From NCBI GenBank assembly GCA_958510825.1, contig OY294044.1, positions 81,080,895 through 81,144,894 of the forward strand: DNA of 64,000 nt, written 5' to 3'. The notes under the pieces were generated by a model. The model was given only the letters and a program-made list of their open reading frames with translations. It was not told the DNA's origin and made no database searches. Below are positions 1 through 11,333 of this stretch, in pieces; position 1 is the first letter of the stretch, and each line of letters begins with the position of its first letter. This stretch comes from Brachypterus glaber. Its lineage: Eukaryota; Arthropoda; Insecta; Coleoptera; Kateretidae. Made by a program: the position numbers and the translations under genes.

Positions 1-376
1 TTTAGCAATTTAGCATGACTTCCTAGAAAGCTATTGTTGGTACACTTCTTTATGGTATCATAATATGACACCTAGGTGTCAGGTGCTCAGAGGAGTTTTC
101 TAGCTCAGAAAATGGAGTTTACTCGTTTAAAAATCCTGATTTTAGTTTCTAGCTACATAAAAGTTTTGGAAATGTAACTGGTAGTCCAGTCTAACGGTAG
201 TTTAACCTTGAATTTTTTTTTGTAATCAAAAGGGGTTTGTTTGGAAAGCTTAAATCCAAATTTGCACCCCTGTGCGATTTTTTTTGCATAGTTATGTGCA
301 AAAACGCATTTTTTTTTCGGTAAAGAAGCTAGTTGTAACGCAGTACTAAGGGAAAAACATTCCAAAGAAATTATTT

Positions 377-660
377 CTCTCTCTCTCTCTCTCTCTAAAA
401 GTTTTCACAAAGTAAAAATTTTTGACATCTCATGCAGATTTGTGAATAATTTTCTAATTGGTCATAAGTTTTCATATCCCTCTTTCTCTCTCTAAAAGTT
501 GTCAAAAAGTAAAAAATTTTGACATCTTATGCAGATTTGTGAATAATTTTATAATTGGTCATAAGTTTTCATCTCCCTCTCTCTCTCTCTCTAAAAGTTG
601 TCACAAAGTAAAAATTTTTGCCATCCCATTTAATTTTTGAATAATTTTGTAATTGCTCAT
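377..660. repeat. Tandem minisatellite, about 98-bp unit, with CT microsatellite
   Basis: About 2.8 copies of a 97-99 bp unit run head to tail. Each unit starts with a (CT)n run, then 'taaaagttgtcacaaag', a 'gacatc..atgcagatttgtgaataattt' block and 'aattggtcataagttttcat'. Unit starts lie at about 396, 493 and 592, and the third unit diverges at its end. The small open frames here are by-products of the repeat. Confidence 0.85.
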
Positions 661-1441
661 TCTGGCTGTAAAAACTGTACCAGAATGTCACCCGATGGTA
701 CCTTTTTGGTAATTTTTTTGCGTATATATGGTAAAATTTTGGCAACACTGTGACAATGGTACCAAAATAGTTCTAAAAATGTACCAAATGGGCACTTGTT
801 GGTTAAAAAATTATCAGAGTGCGAAAAGTATAATGATAGTTATATTTACCCAATTGAAATACACCAAGTAATTTCTTAATCTATAAGTATTGGATAAAAA
901 TAAACACGGCCCTGGTAATCCCATCTCTGTCGCTATCTTTTGGATCAAGACGAATAACCTTTAACGATTCCAATTTTCCAAGTTTGACTAGACAAAAGTC
1001 ATTTTACAAGATATATTTTAGCTCGGAGGAATTATTAAATTTTATATCTTAGACAGTTTCAGTGTGAGGCTTATGAATTTTAAAATAATGTAAGTTTTTA
1101 TATCAAATTAAAATAAAATAAATTTTGTACAAAGTATAAAAATAAATTATATTTTTAGGCACCTACCAGGTTTAAAGTTCATATTTAAAAATACTATACG
1201 AGAGGCTATAATAGACAGTCATTCTTTTGCAACTGGTATTTTTTTCGTTTTTTTAGCGCCTTCTATGCACTAAAAATCTAAAAATAGTCCACCAAACATT
1301 GTTTTAACAAGTTTGAGGTATATAATACCACTTTTATGATTATTCTAAAACATTATATTAAATAGACTAATAAAATTGTAGATTCATATTATTTATTAAT
1401 ACAACAACGTTGTTTTCATATATAATTACTAAAGAGGCTGA
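661..1441. other. Unassigned AT-rich sequence
   Basis: No convincing gene or element. The stretch 670-810 is a low-complexity run rich in 'ggtacc' and 'gtaccaaa' variants. Nothing else stands out. Confidence 0.5.
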
Positions 1442-1577
1442 GAATTATGCGGGAAAAATTCGCTGTTTTCATGAACATTTGCTGTATGGAAATAATTACG
1501 ACCGGGGCATCTCCCTGGAGTTATTAATTCCTTTAACAGCAAATTGAATGAAAACTGTGAATTTTTCGCGATAATTC
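1442..1577. repeat. Short inverted-repeat MITE, about 136 bp
   Basis: The left end (gaattatgcgggaaaaattc) is the near reverse complement of the right end (gaatttttcgcgataattc). The arms also share 'gctgttttcatg' / 'aatgaaaactg' and 'atttgctgt' / 'acagcaaat'. A roughly 50-bp core remains. No coding content. Confidence 0.7.
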
Positions 1578-1720
1578 GAAGAATCATGTGTAATTCGTAG
1601 ATTATTTTTTAACGATTTATATGTCAAACCAACTTTTATATGTTTTTCAACGCAAAATGATAAACCTTGTTTTATTACTTATCTTAATATATTTACAGGC
1701 ATATTCTTTAATTTGGTTTA

Positions 1721-2470
1721 TATACAGTGCGGTTCAAAAGTCACCCCCCCCCTTTTAACTTTTGAAAGAGTTGAGATATCGACTTCAAATTTAGAACTCT
1801 TAAATAAGACAACTTAAACTATCTTTTAGCATATATTTGATATTTTCAGCTCTTAAAATGTGGGTAGGGGGGCATGGGGGGGACTTTTTTTTTAATGGAA
1901 AGGGGGTTCGTGTGATACATCATTTTAAAGCTTATAAAATTCTCTATTTAAACTAACATTTTTAAATTTTTTAAAAATGTTTTTTAAGGTTTTGATTTTT
2001 CAATTTTTTGTGCTAAAACATTTGATTTTTTAAGTTTTTTTTTTTTATTAATTTTTATTTATGTCAACTAAAATTAGTTTAAAAGTATAATTAACATTTT
2101 TTTATGATAAAATTAGGCATTTTTAAAAAATTATTTTTAAAAAATTATCTATTTTTTTTAGAGGAATTTTAACATTAATTCCATTTTCAACCCCATTTTA
2201 AATCCAAAAAATTATTTTTTTTTAATTTAAAAATATGGAGTTAAATGGAGAATTTTATAAGCTTTAAAATGATGTATTACACGACCCCCCTTTCCATTTA
2301 AAAAAATGTGTCCCATGCCCCCCTGCCCACATTTTAAGAGCTGAAACTATTAATTATATGCTAAAAGATAGTTTAAGTTGTCTTATTTAAAAGTTCCAAA
2401 TTTGAAGTCGATATCTGAACTGGTTCAAAAGTTAAGAGGGGGGGGGGTGACTTTTGGACCGCTCTGTATA
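1721..2470. mobile_element. Fold-back element, family FB-A, copy 1 (about 750 bp)
   Basis: Long inverted repeat. The left end reads 'tatacagtgcggttcaaaag' followed by a C tract; the right end has a G tract followed by 'tgacttttggaccgctctgtata'. Inner arm blocks such as 'gagatatcgacttcaaattt' / 'aaatttgaagtcgatatctg' and 'gacaacttaaactatctttt' are mirrored. No open frame. Two more relatives lie in the window: a rearranged one at about 14.4-15.4 kb and a left half cut by the window end at 63.5 kb. Confidence 0.85.
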
Positions 2471-2505
2471 TATATACAATAAAATAATGGTAAAAATGAT
2501 TTTCT

Positions 2506-2895
2506 GGGTGTAAATTTTACACTCTGTGTTCAAGCGAAAGCTGCCCCTAGTTTCGCGCATTGAGACATATTCCCCGCAACAGCTTTAACATCAGTTTTAC
2601 AATGTTAGGTGCAGAATGCAAATATAACAAACAATTAATAAATTTATTATTAATAGTTTAAAAAATATGACAACTTACTATAATAATTAATCTAGAAACA
2701 GTGCAAAGGTGCATTAAAATGTGTAGTGCCCAACACTCGCAAAAAGTCTGAGTGGTAAATTTTACACTGCAAAAGATTTAAATGTATGGTAAGTTTACCA
2801 CTTTTTTTACCACCATGATATTTGCACTCCTGTGAGTGTGATAAATACGTACCAGTTTGAGCATAAAGTGAGTGTAAAATTTACACACATTTTTT
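2506..2895. repeat. Repeat with inverted 'gtgtaaattttacac' termini
   Basis: The motif 'gtgtaaattttacac', itself palindromic, occurs at the left end, at about 2754-2773 and at the right end. The inner block 'ccactttttttaccacc..atatttgcactcctgtgagtgt' reappears in reverse complement at about 5,574-5,632. I read this as a decayed MITE-like element; the boundaries are approximate. Confidence 0.5.
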
Positions 2896-3245
2896 AGTGT
2901 GTATTTGGGTAAGATGACCTCTATTATCCTGTAAAATATTTATAGATGGTGAATTTGACATAAGTAATAAAAATATGAAAATGCTTTAAAGTCATTTCTG
3001 TTTTAAGAGAACACTATTTTCTTGTAAGGCAAGAATATATAATAGACTGTAATTTTAAAAAGGACCCTTTATATGCAAAACTTAGTATCCTTGGTTTGAG
3101 CATCAATGCATTTAAAGTAAAGTTTGTTATTTTATGCATTTTTTACAAGAGAAAAATGGCTTTCAGGAAGTTTATTCTTATGTTTTAGCCTTTAGTGAAG
3201 AGGAAAAGGTAAATTTGTTACAAATAATATCCTAATCCAACAATA
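2896..3245. other. Unassigned AT-rich sequence
   Basis: No gene, repeat or motif recognised between the two flanking repeats. Confidence 0.5.
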
Positions 3246-4083
3246 ACACTGGTCGACAAATCTGAAGATTTCTCTAACTGAGATTCCAGACATAAGTTTA
3301 TACTAATTTTGGGGCGCTGAATCCAAATCCGAAGGCCGTTTATCTCCAACGCCCTCAGATTTTTTTATATCATAAAAAAAGTTCAAATTAGGGAAATCGA
3401 TTTTGTGTAATTACAAGAAAATGCTTTGACTTATGACATTAAAATTAAGTACGAAATAGTGATAATATAAGTTATTTATTCCCCTACTTACCCAAAAATA
3501 AAATGTGTGTATGTCAGAGGTGTGCGTTCTAAAGTGTTTCTGTAATATATTTCTCCAACAAAATTTATGTTTAAGAATTTTACAATTTCGATAAAAAATT
3601 ATTATTTATTGATTAATTTTACGTAAAAAACATATTGGACCTTTTGATCAAAGGTCAATAGTTTTCGAGAAAAATAGGTTTAAACATATCTCTGCAAGTT
3701 CCACTAAGTAAAAAAAACTGCTGCCAACAAGATAATACTTTCTCCTATAGGTCTAGGTTTATTAAAATAAAAATAAAAATAAATAAATAAATTAAAAAAA
3801 AAATCCGAAAAAAGTGTCTTTTTTCGTTTTAACGAAAAATAAATTGAAAAAAAAAAATAAAAAAAAAGTTTTAACCTCATTTTAATTTTAATGTGATAAG
3901 TCAAGCATTTTCTTGCAATTACACAAAATCGATTTTCCTAATTTTAACTTTTTTTATGATATAAAAAAATCTGAGGGTCATGGAGACAAACGGCCTTCGG
4001 ATTTGGATTCAGCGATCCAAAATTAGTATAAACCTATTTCTGGAATCTCAGTTAGAGAAATCTTCAGATTTGTCGACCAGTGT
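3246..4083. mobile_element. Fold-back element, family FB-B (838 bp)
   Basis: The ends are near-perfect reverse complements over more than 100 bp: 'acactggtcgacaaatctga' at the left and 'tcagatttgtcgaccagtgt' at the right. The arms carry 'gatttctctaactgagattc' and its complement, 'ggatttggattcagcg', and further in 'aaaatcgatttccctaattt' type blocks. The centre is A/T-rich with long A runs, which produce one spurious minus-strand frame. No transposase is seen. Confidence 0.9.
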
Positions 4084-4662
4084 AATTTATTTGGATATAT
4101 TTTGTTTCATTAAAAGAATTATATACAGCACGTAAAGAAAAGATTTTTTTGTTGTTTTTCTTTTTAACACGATATTTATTTATTTTTAATTTGTAAATAT
4201 GAGACGTTAAGGTCCAAAGTCCAAACGAAAAATTAAAAATGACTTAAACTACGTCTTTATTAAATTAAAGTACCGGTCTGTTACTTCTACGAATCATTTC
4301 GTTATATTATAGTTGGACTATGTCGACAGATTCGTCTTTCATACCAGTGGATTTGATTAAATAGATACCTAAGTTCTAAACTGTTGTATCTTAAAAAGAC
4401 AATGGGAATTTTAGGCCAACCCTCAACTGCAACGAATTGTATGGCATTAGAAAACTATTTTAATGTAGATTGATAGTTTTAATTTAAAAAACATACCTTT
4501 GGCACAAGAGTTCCGAGTAATAGACCTTTGAAGTTAGTATCTCACTTATAAATCCATACGATATTTTGATGGGTAAACACACTTAACATAGTATTATTTT
4601 TTTTTATATTTTTAATGTATTTTAATGTAATTGCAACAAATTAATAGTATATTAAAGTACTA
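4084..4662. other. Unassigned AT-rich sequence
   Basis: No supported feature between the fold-back element and the short hairpin. Confidence 0.5.
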
Positions 4663-4765
4663 GTTTCATAAAATACGTTTTTAGCGCACGAGTACAAGTT
4701 TAGAAAACGAGCCTCTTGCGGTGAGTTTTCTAAAGTACTAGTGCGCTAAAAACGTGTTATGAAAC
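4663..4765. repeat. Short hairpin element (about 100 bp)
   Basis: The stem 'gtttcataaaatacgtttttagcgca' pairs with 'tgcgctaaaaacgtgttatgaaac' around a core with 'gaaaacgagcctcttgcggtgagttttc', which is itself a smaller hairpin. It resembles the other short hairpin elements in the window in size and layout, but the stem sequence is different. Confidence 0.7.
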
Positions 4766-5573
4766 GGGTGCTTTATACAATTTTTTCTATTTTGCTCTAA
4801 AATTTAAAAAAACTTACATTTAAATTGATGACTGATTTAGGGATTTTTATTTCGAATTGGCATTACAGTTTTCGCCATGTTTAAAATTCTAAGAACTAAT
4901 GCCTATATTAGCTTGACATCATTTGCTTACACCCCCTAACTTAGTTACACAAAAAATATTATGTGGAGTCACAAAATATACTAACTTTAAATGCCTATAA
5001 CTCGGAACTCAGATGCCTAAGGTAAGTTTTTAAATTAAAATTATTAATCTAAATAAAAATTACTTTTTAATGACGTATAATTAATACATTGTTGTTAAGG
5101 GTGAGCCCAAAAACCTTATAAAAATGTCCATTATCCTTTGGTTAATTCATTTCATGTCGTATTGGTTTCTTATTTTTTCACGAAACCCATTTCTAAAGAT
5201 GTTTTTTCTTTGTCGTATTTTGGCGATTTTGGAAAATTCAAAAATAGGTACCGTACTCTTCTAGCGCTTGCATTTGAGTGCATTTGAGCAAAAATCCATC
5301 GATTTTTTTATGACAATGTAATAATATTATGTATCACATTATTAACTATATTTGTTGTGAAATTCGATAATCAATTTTTAATAATAGTAATAGAACACTA
5401 AAGGGAATCAATATTTTTTTATTATCAAACTAATCAATCATATTTTTATGCTGGCTAATAAATATTGTTTAAATAAAACAATATTTTTGTTTTCAATTTT
5501 ATTATACGCTCCACAACTAGTTGTGTTAACTCTAACACTAAAAAATTAATTATAAAATTTTATACTCGCCTAA
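4766..5573. other. Unassigned AT-rich sequence
   Basis: No coding signal and no inverted or tandem structure that I can support. Confidence 0.5.
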
Positions 5574-5632
5574 CACTCACAGGAGTGTAAATATCATTTC
5601 CACAGCAGGTGGCTAAAAAAAGTGGTTAACTT
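5574..5632. repeat. Fragment related to the 2.5-2.9 kb repeat
   Basis: Reverse complement of part of that repeat: 'acactcacaggagtgtaaat' and 'gtggctaaaaaaagtgg' match its 'cactcctgtgagtgt' and 'ccactttttttaccacc' blocks. Confidence 0.55.
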
Positions 5633-5698
5633 CAGTCAGTTAGTCAGTCAAATAATAAATGTAAATTTCAATATTTTAAAGGGTGGTAGTGGATGGTA

Positions 5699-6197
5699 AC
5701 AGAAGACTGCTGTTAGTTTTTTAGCGGATGATTTGCGTAAGGGGTGTCCGCTATCTTGAATTTTTGGAATGAGTTGCTTAATATGCATATTACTATAAAA
5801 ATGCATATAACCAATTTTGTTAAGGAGAAAATATCCAACAATTTTAATTAATTGGACGATAATTTCATATATTATAAATTTCAAAAGGTACTTTGGTACG
5901 GTTACAGAGGGAGAAACTGGACTTTCAGAGCCTACTGTAACCGTAATAAAATGCAAAATATATAAAACTTATAGAGAATTTTAAGAGCTAAAAGTTTGCT
6001 CATAACCGCTTTTATCCTCCGATGAATAATTTGGCTGAAAAATCGAAAAAAAAAAACAAATTGACCGCCAACATGGCTATTTTATATGCCTTTTTATCTT
6101 AAGATTTAGCGAGATAACCGCACTCACCTCTAAAATTCAAGATAGCAGACACCCCTTACGCAAATCACCAGGTGAAAAATTAACAGCAGTCTTCCGT
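5699..6197. mobile_element. Fold-back element, family FB-C (about 500 bp)
   Basis: The arms of about 65 bp are mirrored: 'agaagactgctgttagtttt' with 'taacagcagtcttc', then 'gatttgcgtaaggggtgtcc' with 'acaccccttacgcaaatc', then 'gctatcttgaattt' with 'aaattcaagatagc'. The centre contains another block reading '...ccaattttgttaaggag...'. The 102-residue minus-strand frame starting within this element has no recognisable domain and is probably noise. Confidence 0.8.
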
Positions 6198-6224
6198 TTT
6201 CAACAATTTTTCACAAATTTTGCG

Positions 6225-6372
6225 TAATTTTAGGATTTTAGGGATCCAATTGGGACCCTTAAAGAAGTTTGATCACCCTCATATTTTTAGGATGTTCCAG
6301 ATACACCAGAATGAAAATTTTAAAACAATACAAAAAGTCCACCCTAATGTATTATAGTTAAAGTTTCAACCA
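6225..6372 (-). repeat. Dispersed repeat, family R1 fragment
   Basis: In reverse complement this stretch matches 13,430-13,560: both have 'agggtggac', 'tggtgtatct', 'aatatgagggtga', 'caaacttct' and 'aagggtcccaattgg' / 'aagggccctaaatgggcccc'. It is a single arm of the fold-back found there. Confidence 0.65.
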
Positions 6373-6866
6373 TAAGGCCTCCAAAGTTCTTCCTGCTTAA
6401 TCAATTTTAACCGGGTATCTTAGCAATATTTGCATTTAATCATCCCTAATTCGAGACACAGAGTCTGTCTTGCGAGCAACATGCAACTTTAAAGTGAATT
6501 AAAGCTATTTTGTAGTACTTCGTCTTAAATAATGACTAAGCATATCAAAGAAATTATTTGCTTCTTCACTTTTAACTTCTTAAGCTACTTTCCAGAGAAC
6601 TAAGTTTATAGTAAGACACCTTACTACTTTTGACGTTCCTTTTGAAGTTATAACTTCACCCAACTTTCACACAACTAAGCTGGAGCACGTGGCTGCCACC
6701 ATCGGCAGCTCAACTAAGTTCGTACTCACTTGATATATTTTAAACAATTGCATCTGCGCTGGGCCATTTTAATTTTAAAAAGGTGACATATCGTTGTTTA
6801 CTGCAAAATCCATCTATACATTTACTTTTCATGTAAAATCATAAATATTTGGACTTTATAAAATTA
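6373..6866. other. Unassigned sequence
   Basis: Slightly less AT-rich around 6,660-6,720 ('ggagcacgtggctgccacca'). No reading frame or repeat recognised. Confidence 0.45.
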
Positions 6867-7010
6867 TAAATAACTATTTTTAAATCCTATATATTTGTGC
6901 ACGATTCCTAGTCAGTAGTTGACTTTTATTCTTTTTCACCCCGTTTTGCGGTAAATATGTTTATGGAGTGGTCGATATTTGGCACACTTTGATATTGTAA
7001 CTTTAAAATG
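6867..7010. repeat. Dispersed repeat, copy without the satellite insert
   Basis: The run 'ataaataactatttttaaat' through 'gtgcacgattcctagtcagt' and 'agttgacttttattcttttt', 'caccccgttttgcggtaaat', 'gtcgatatttggcacacttt' is found again at 9,839-9,890 plus 10,977-11,065. There about 1.1 kb of tandem repeats separates the two halves. This copy therefore acts as the unexpanded reference. Confidence 0.8.
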
Positions 7011-7110
7011 AAAAAAAAAAAAAAAATAAAAAAAATTTTCAAAAAAAGATCTGTTTAAAAAAAATTATTTTTATATATTTTTTTTGAAAATTATTATTTT
7101 TTAAGTATTT

Positions 7111-7191
7111 GGGAAAATGCAATATACCATTTACTGTGAATAGTATACAGTGTATATAGTGTTAAATAATAATGGAATGCGTAGCATTTAA
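7111..7191 (-). repeat. Dispersed repeat, family R2 (5' module), minus orientation
   Basis: Contains 'gggaaaatgcaatatacca', 'tttactgtgaatagtata' and 'aatggaatgcgtagcattt'. These are the complement of the R2 signature (gtaatgctacgcattccatt ... tttactgtgaa) seen at 19.7, 28.7 and 52.4 kb. Confidence 0.7.
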
Positions 7192-7664
7192 ATATAGATA
7201 CCAGAAATTAACAGATTTTTTAAATACCAAAAAGCATAAATATAGTTAGTTTAGGTATTATTTCGTTTATTAAAAGATTAATATACATGCCAAACTTTTA
7301 CATATAGAGAACGAGGCAGGTAACTTCTTCGGTGTACTTACCGCAGATTTTCGTTAGGATTGGTACTTACCATTATTCTCCGTAGTAAAATAATACTAAG
7401 CTCAAAAACCGTATGTGTCAGGTGTACATGCCGCGTTCCTCTTTTGGGACACTTTTTGTTCATGTTTTACGGGCGAAAAGTTGAACTTTGTGGCACTAGG
7501 GCCAAAAAGTTTGTTTCGCCCGCTAACTAAAACTTGTTATTTTTAAGCTTTTTAAAAGAAAATGCTTTACCATTACAGTAAAGGTTTATAAAGAAATATG
7601 ACCTTTTGGTCACTTTAGGTCTTGAACTAACTGTTCTTTTTGACCAGATACAGTTATTATAATC
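7192..7664. other. Unassigned sequence
   Basis: No supported feature. The stretch 7,300-7,530 is a little more GC-rich but has no open frame or recognisable motif. Confidence 0.45.
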
Positions 7665-9402
7665 CACGGTGCGGTGGTGCGACGGTTTAAATCAACTTCA
7701 AATTACCCCATTTTTGTTTCTATACGACGATTCTATGAGACGTTAGTATGATTTTAAGCAAAAAATCTATCGAGCACATTTTTTTTATTAAGCAAAAACC
7801 CCGTATGTTGGACACTTACCTTATATTTGACTATTCACTAAATATTTACTCAAACTATTATTATTTTTTTTTGTTTTATTTTGTTCAATATACGTGAACT
7901 GCAAAATAATTTTCATAAAAAAAATAATTAATAATAAAAAATCCCTTATAACGGATGATACAAGAAGTATTGCCTACGAATTATCTCCGTAACTATAAAA
8001 GATAACAGATAACTTTTTGAAATTTACAGAGCTTGTATGAACCGTAAATACCCCCATTTTATCATGGTCATTATAAAAAAATCATTCCTGTCTTAGCGGA
8101 AGTGATACCAACTTTTGATTTTTAAATGGAACCCTATATATTTGCTTACATTTATAGATGCGTATTTAAATTATCTTTTTATTAACATATCACAAGTCGA
8201 TATTTGCATTAAAGATGGCGCCACAGGATCCATTTTTCATAAACACAACATGGCGGTCCGATGACGTCCATATTGGAATATTTCTGAAACTTAACATTTT
8301 AAATCTTTTAATAGTAGGCTAAAAATTTACTGTTGATCTGAAACTGATTTCCTTTTGTTTTTATGGATATGGCGCTATTTTGAAGTTTTAAAGGAAACGA
8401 CCTTTTTTTGATTTCGCTAAATTAAAAACTCAGGTATACTCTACAAGAAAAAAGTACAAACACCCTAATAGGGTTGGAAATTGTTTGGGAAAATGGCCAT
8501 ATTCCTTTGGGAGCGTATTAAATCCCAAGGGAATATGGACATTTTCCCCGAAAAGGGCCAACGCTATTAGAGTATTTCTACGTTTTTCTTGAGTATACCT
8601 GAGTTTTTGATCTAGTGAAATCAATAATAGGTCGATTCATTTAAAAAATTAGCACAAAATGGCGTTAAAGTTGATGAATAAAAAAAAATAACATAACGCC
8701 ATTTTCAAAAAAAAAAAAACATAAGACAATCAGTTTCAGATAAACAGTAAATTTTTAGCCTACTATTAAAAGATTTGAAATGAAAAGTATCAGAAATATT
8801 CCAATATGGAAGTCATAGGACCGCCATGTTGTTTTTATGTAAAATGTCTCCTGTGGCGCCATATTTAACACCAATATTGTGAATGAAAAAACAATTTAAA
8901 TACGAATCTAAATATGTAAGTAAATGTAAAGGGTTCCATTTAAAAATCAAAGTTGGTATCACTTCCGCTTAGACCGGAAGTGATATTTTTATAATAACCA
9001 TGCTAAAATGGGGGTATTTACGGTTCATACAAGTTCTGTAAATTTCAAAAAGTTATCTTTTATAGTTACGGAGATAATTCGTAGACAATATTTCTTGTGT
9101 CACCCAGTATAAGGGGTTTTTTATTATAAATTTAATTTTTTTATGACGAATATTTTGCAGTTCACGTATATTAAACAAAACGAAACAAAAAAATAATAAT
9201 AGTTTGAGTAAATATTTAGTGAATAGTCAAATACAAGGTAAGTGTCCAACATACGGGGTTTTTGCTTAATAAAAAAAAATGTGCTCGATAGATTTTTTTT
9301 AATTTTTGGTTAAAATCATCCTAAAGTATCATAGAATCGACGTATAGAAACATAAATGGGGTAATTTGAAGTTGATTTAAACTGTCGCACCACCGCACCG
9401 TG
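7665..9402. mobile_element. Large fold-back element, family FB-D (about 1.74 kb)
   Basis: The terminal arms 'cacggtgcggtggtgcgacg' / 'gtcgcaccaccgcaccgtg' continue inward with 'tttaaatcaacttcaaatta', 'aagtgtccaacatacggggt', 'ccatatttaacacc' / 'attaaagatggcgccacagg', 'atggcggtcc' / 'ggaccgccatg' and a central hairpin (about 8,405-8,635, 'aaaactcaggtatactct' / 'gagtatacctgagttttt'). The element is one long hairpin from end to end, with arms of roughly 870 bp. No transposase frame. The 64-residue minus frame at its centre lies in the hairpin and is not a gene. Confidence 0.9.
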
Positions 9403-9838
9403 AATCATTTTACACAAAATAAAAATTTCTGTTATAACATAACCTCAAAACATACGTTAATTGATTAACCTAAAATAAATTAAAAACATAACATTTCAAT
9501 TGAAAAAACAATTTTAATATTTATAATGGTTTCAGAACTATTATTATTTTCATAACAGACACATTTTAACAGAAATTAATCACCAAGCTATAGCTTTTTT
9601 AATTTGAAAATGAAACCGCACGCAAAAGGTACGATTCAATTGCTTTTTAAGCGATTTTATTGGATAGCAATTTGTCATGGATAACTAGACAAGTAATAAG
9701 ACAGAAAAAAGAAATATTTTTTGCAATTTAAAATTAAGTATATTTTAATAAATTATTAGATATAATCAGTAACAATCGAATAAAAAATATTGTATAATAC
9801 ACTGGCAAAAAGTGAAATTTGACTTTTCGCCCTTGCAA
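9403..9838. other. Unassigned AT-rich sequence
   Basis: No supported feature. Confidence 0.5.
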
Positions 9839-9984
9839 TATAAATAACTATTTTTAAATCCTACGTATTTGTGCACGACTCTCACACCTTAAAAACTGCA
9901 TGTAAAATAATGTAAAAATACCTACATGAATTTACATAGTACGGAATAGTAATTTTACTATTCTGGACTATGCATAATTCATGC

Positions 9985-10135
9985 ATTTATGTAAAAGAAT
10001 GTAAAATAATGTGAAATAATGTAAAATAATGTAAAAGAATATAAAAGAATGTAAAAGAATGTAAAAGAATGTAAAAGAATGTAAAATAATGTAAATTAAT
10101 GTAAAATAATGTAAAATAATGTAAAAAAATATATT
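9985..10135. repeat. Tandem array of a 10-bp unit (gtaaaataat / gtaaaagaat)
   Basis: About 14 consecutive copies of a 10-bp unit. Two variants (gtaaaataat and gtaaaagaat) occur in runs. Looser copies extend out to about 9,900 and 10,170. Confidence 0.9.
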
Positions 10136-10572
10136 TACATTGATTTACATATTTTTACATGATTTTACAATGTCGGGCTATGTTATTTTAAGACGCGCGT
10201 GCGCTTTGGACAATAACCAAGAAGGCGTCGCATCATGAGACGGAGCGTTTAATATTGTTATTTTTAGAGAGATAGCGACGCATGCTGCTAGGTTAAAGTA
10301 TTAAAAGTGTAAAAAAGGGTAAATATTATTTATGTACGGTATTTAAATGCTTTATTTGTGGCCTAAAATTTACGTTCATTATAAATTACGATCTTTATCA
10401 CCCAATAGATCTTTAAACAAAGACGTAAACAGTTTATACTCGTATTAAGGGTGCAAATCGTTTGGTTTATTAAACCAAATGAACTTTACGCTACGATATT
10501 TCAAAAAAGCTTTGACACAGAGATTTGTAATTTGGAACAAACATTTTCTAAGTAGTAAATATTTTTTTTCAA

Positions 10573-10968
10573 ATTTCAAGTCCAAAACCATTCTGGACTA
10601 TGTAATTTTTACCGTTCCGGTCTATGCAAAATATTACCATTCTGGACTATGTGATTTTTAGCGTTCCGGTCTATGCAAAATATTACCATTCTGGACTATG
10701 TAATTTTTACCGTTCCGGCCTATGCAAAATATTACCATTATGGACTATGTAATTTTTACCATTACGGTCTATTTCAAGTCCAAAACCATTCTGGACTATG
10801 TAATTTTTACCGTTCCGGTCTATGCAAAATATTACCATTCTGGACTATGTGATTTTTAGCGTTCCGGTCTATGCAAAATATTACCATTCTGGACTATGTA
10901 ATTTTTACCGTTCCGGCCTATGCAAAATATTACCATTTACGGACTATGTAATTTGATGTAATTTATTT
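10573..10968. repeat. 49-bp satellite arranged as a two-copy higher-order repeat
   Basis: The 49-bp monomers read 'ccattctggactatgtaatt', 'tttaccgttccggtctatgc', 'aaaatatta'. Each monomer looks like two diverged halves of about 24 bp ('ttctggactatgtaattttta' and 'gttccggtctatgcaaaatat'). Four monomers plus a spacer 'atttcaagtccaaaa' make a 198-bp higher-order unit. It is repeated once, and the same variants (for example 'gtgatttttagcg' in monomer 2) recur at the same place in both. Confidence 0.9.
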
Positions 10969-11333
10969 TTACCGTGCAGTTGACTTTTATTCTTTTTCAC
11001 CCCGTTTTGCGGTAAATATGTTTATGGTGTGGTCGATATTTGGCACACTTTGCTATATTGTAATTTAAAGAATTTCAAACAATTTACAATTTAAATTATG
11101 TAGTAAATGTAAAAATATCTGCGGCCTCATTTAAAAATTATGATAGATTTATAGAAAGTAAAAGTCTAAATTATCGATTATAAAATAAAAATGTTATTTA
11201 TGATTCCAAGATTAAGCTAAATAACTTTGCCAAAAGTTCTTTCGTGTAACGTTTTTTACAGCTTTATGTTATAAGCATTTTTTTTCATAATACCTATAAG
11301 TAAAAATGTTTTATAAACCATAAACTTTTACCC

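Larger units (their letters stand above)
9839..11065. repeat. Dispersed repeat expanded by an internal satellite block
   Basis: The outer parts match the uninterrupted copy at 6.87-7.01 kb. Between 'gtgcacgact' and 'cagttgacttttattc' lies about 1.1 kb of tandem DNA, made of a 10-bp array followed by a 49-bp array, joined by about 300 bp that includes 'ggacaataaccaagaaggcg' and has no gene. Confidence 0.8.

Noticed and set aside
3246..3300. 'ctgaagattt' next to the FB-B end as a hammerhead core
   Set aside because: No stem II, GAA or stem III follows; it is just part of the fold-back arm.
9985..10968. CRISPR array
   Set aside because: Repeats are contiguous without unique spacers, and the context is eukaryotic transposon DNA.
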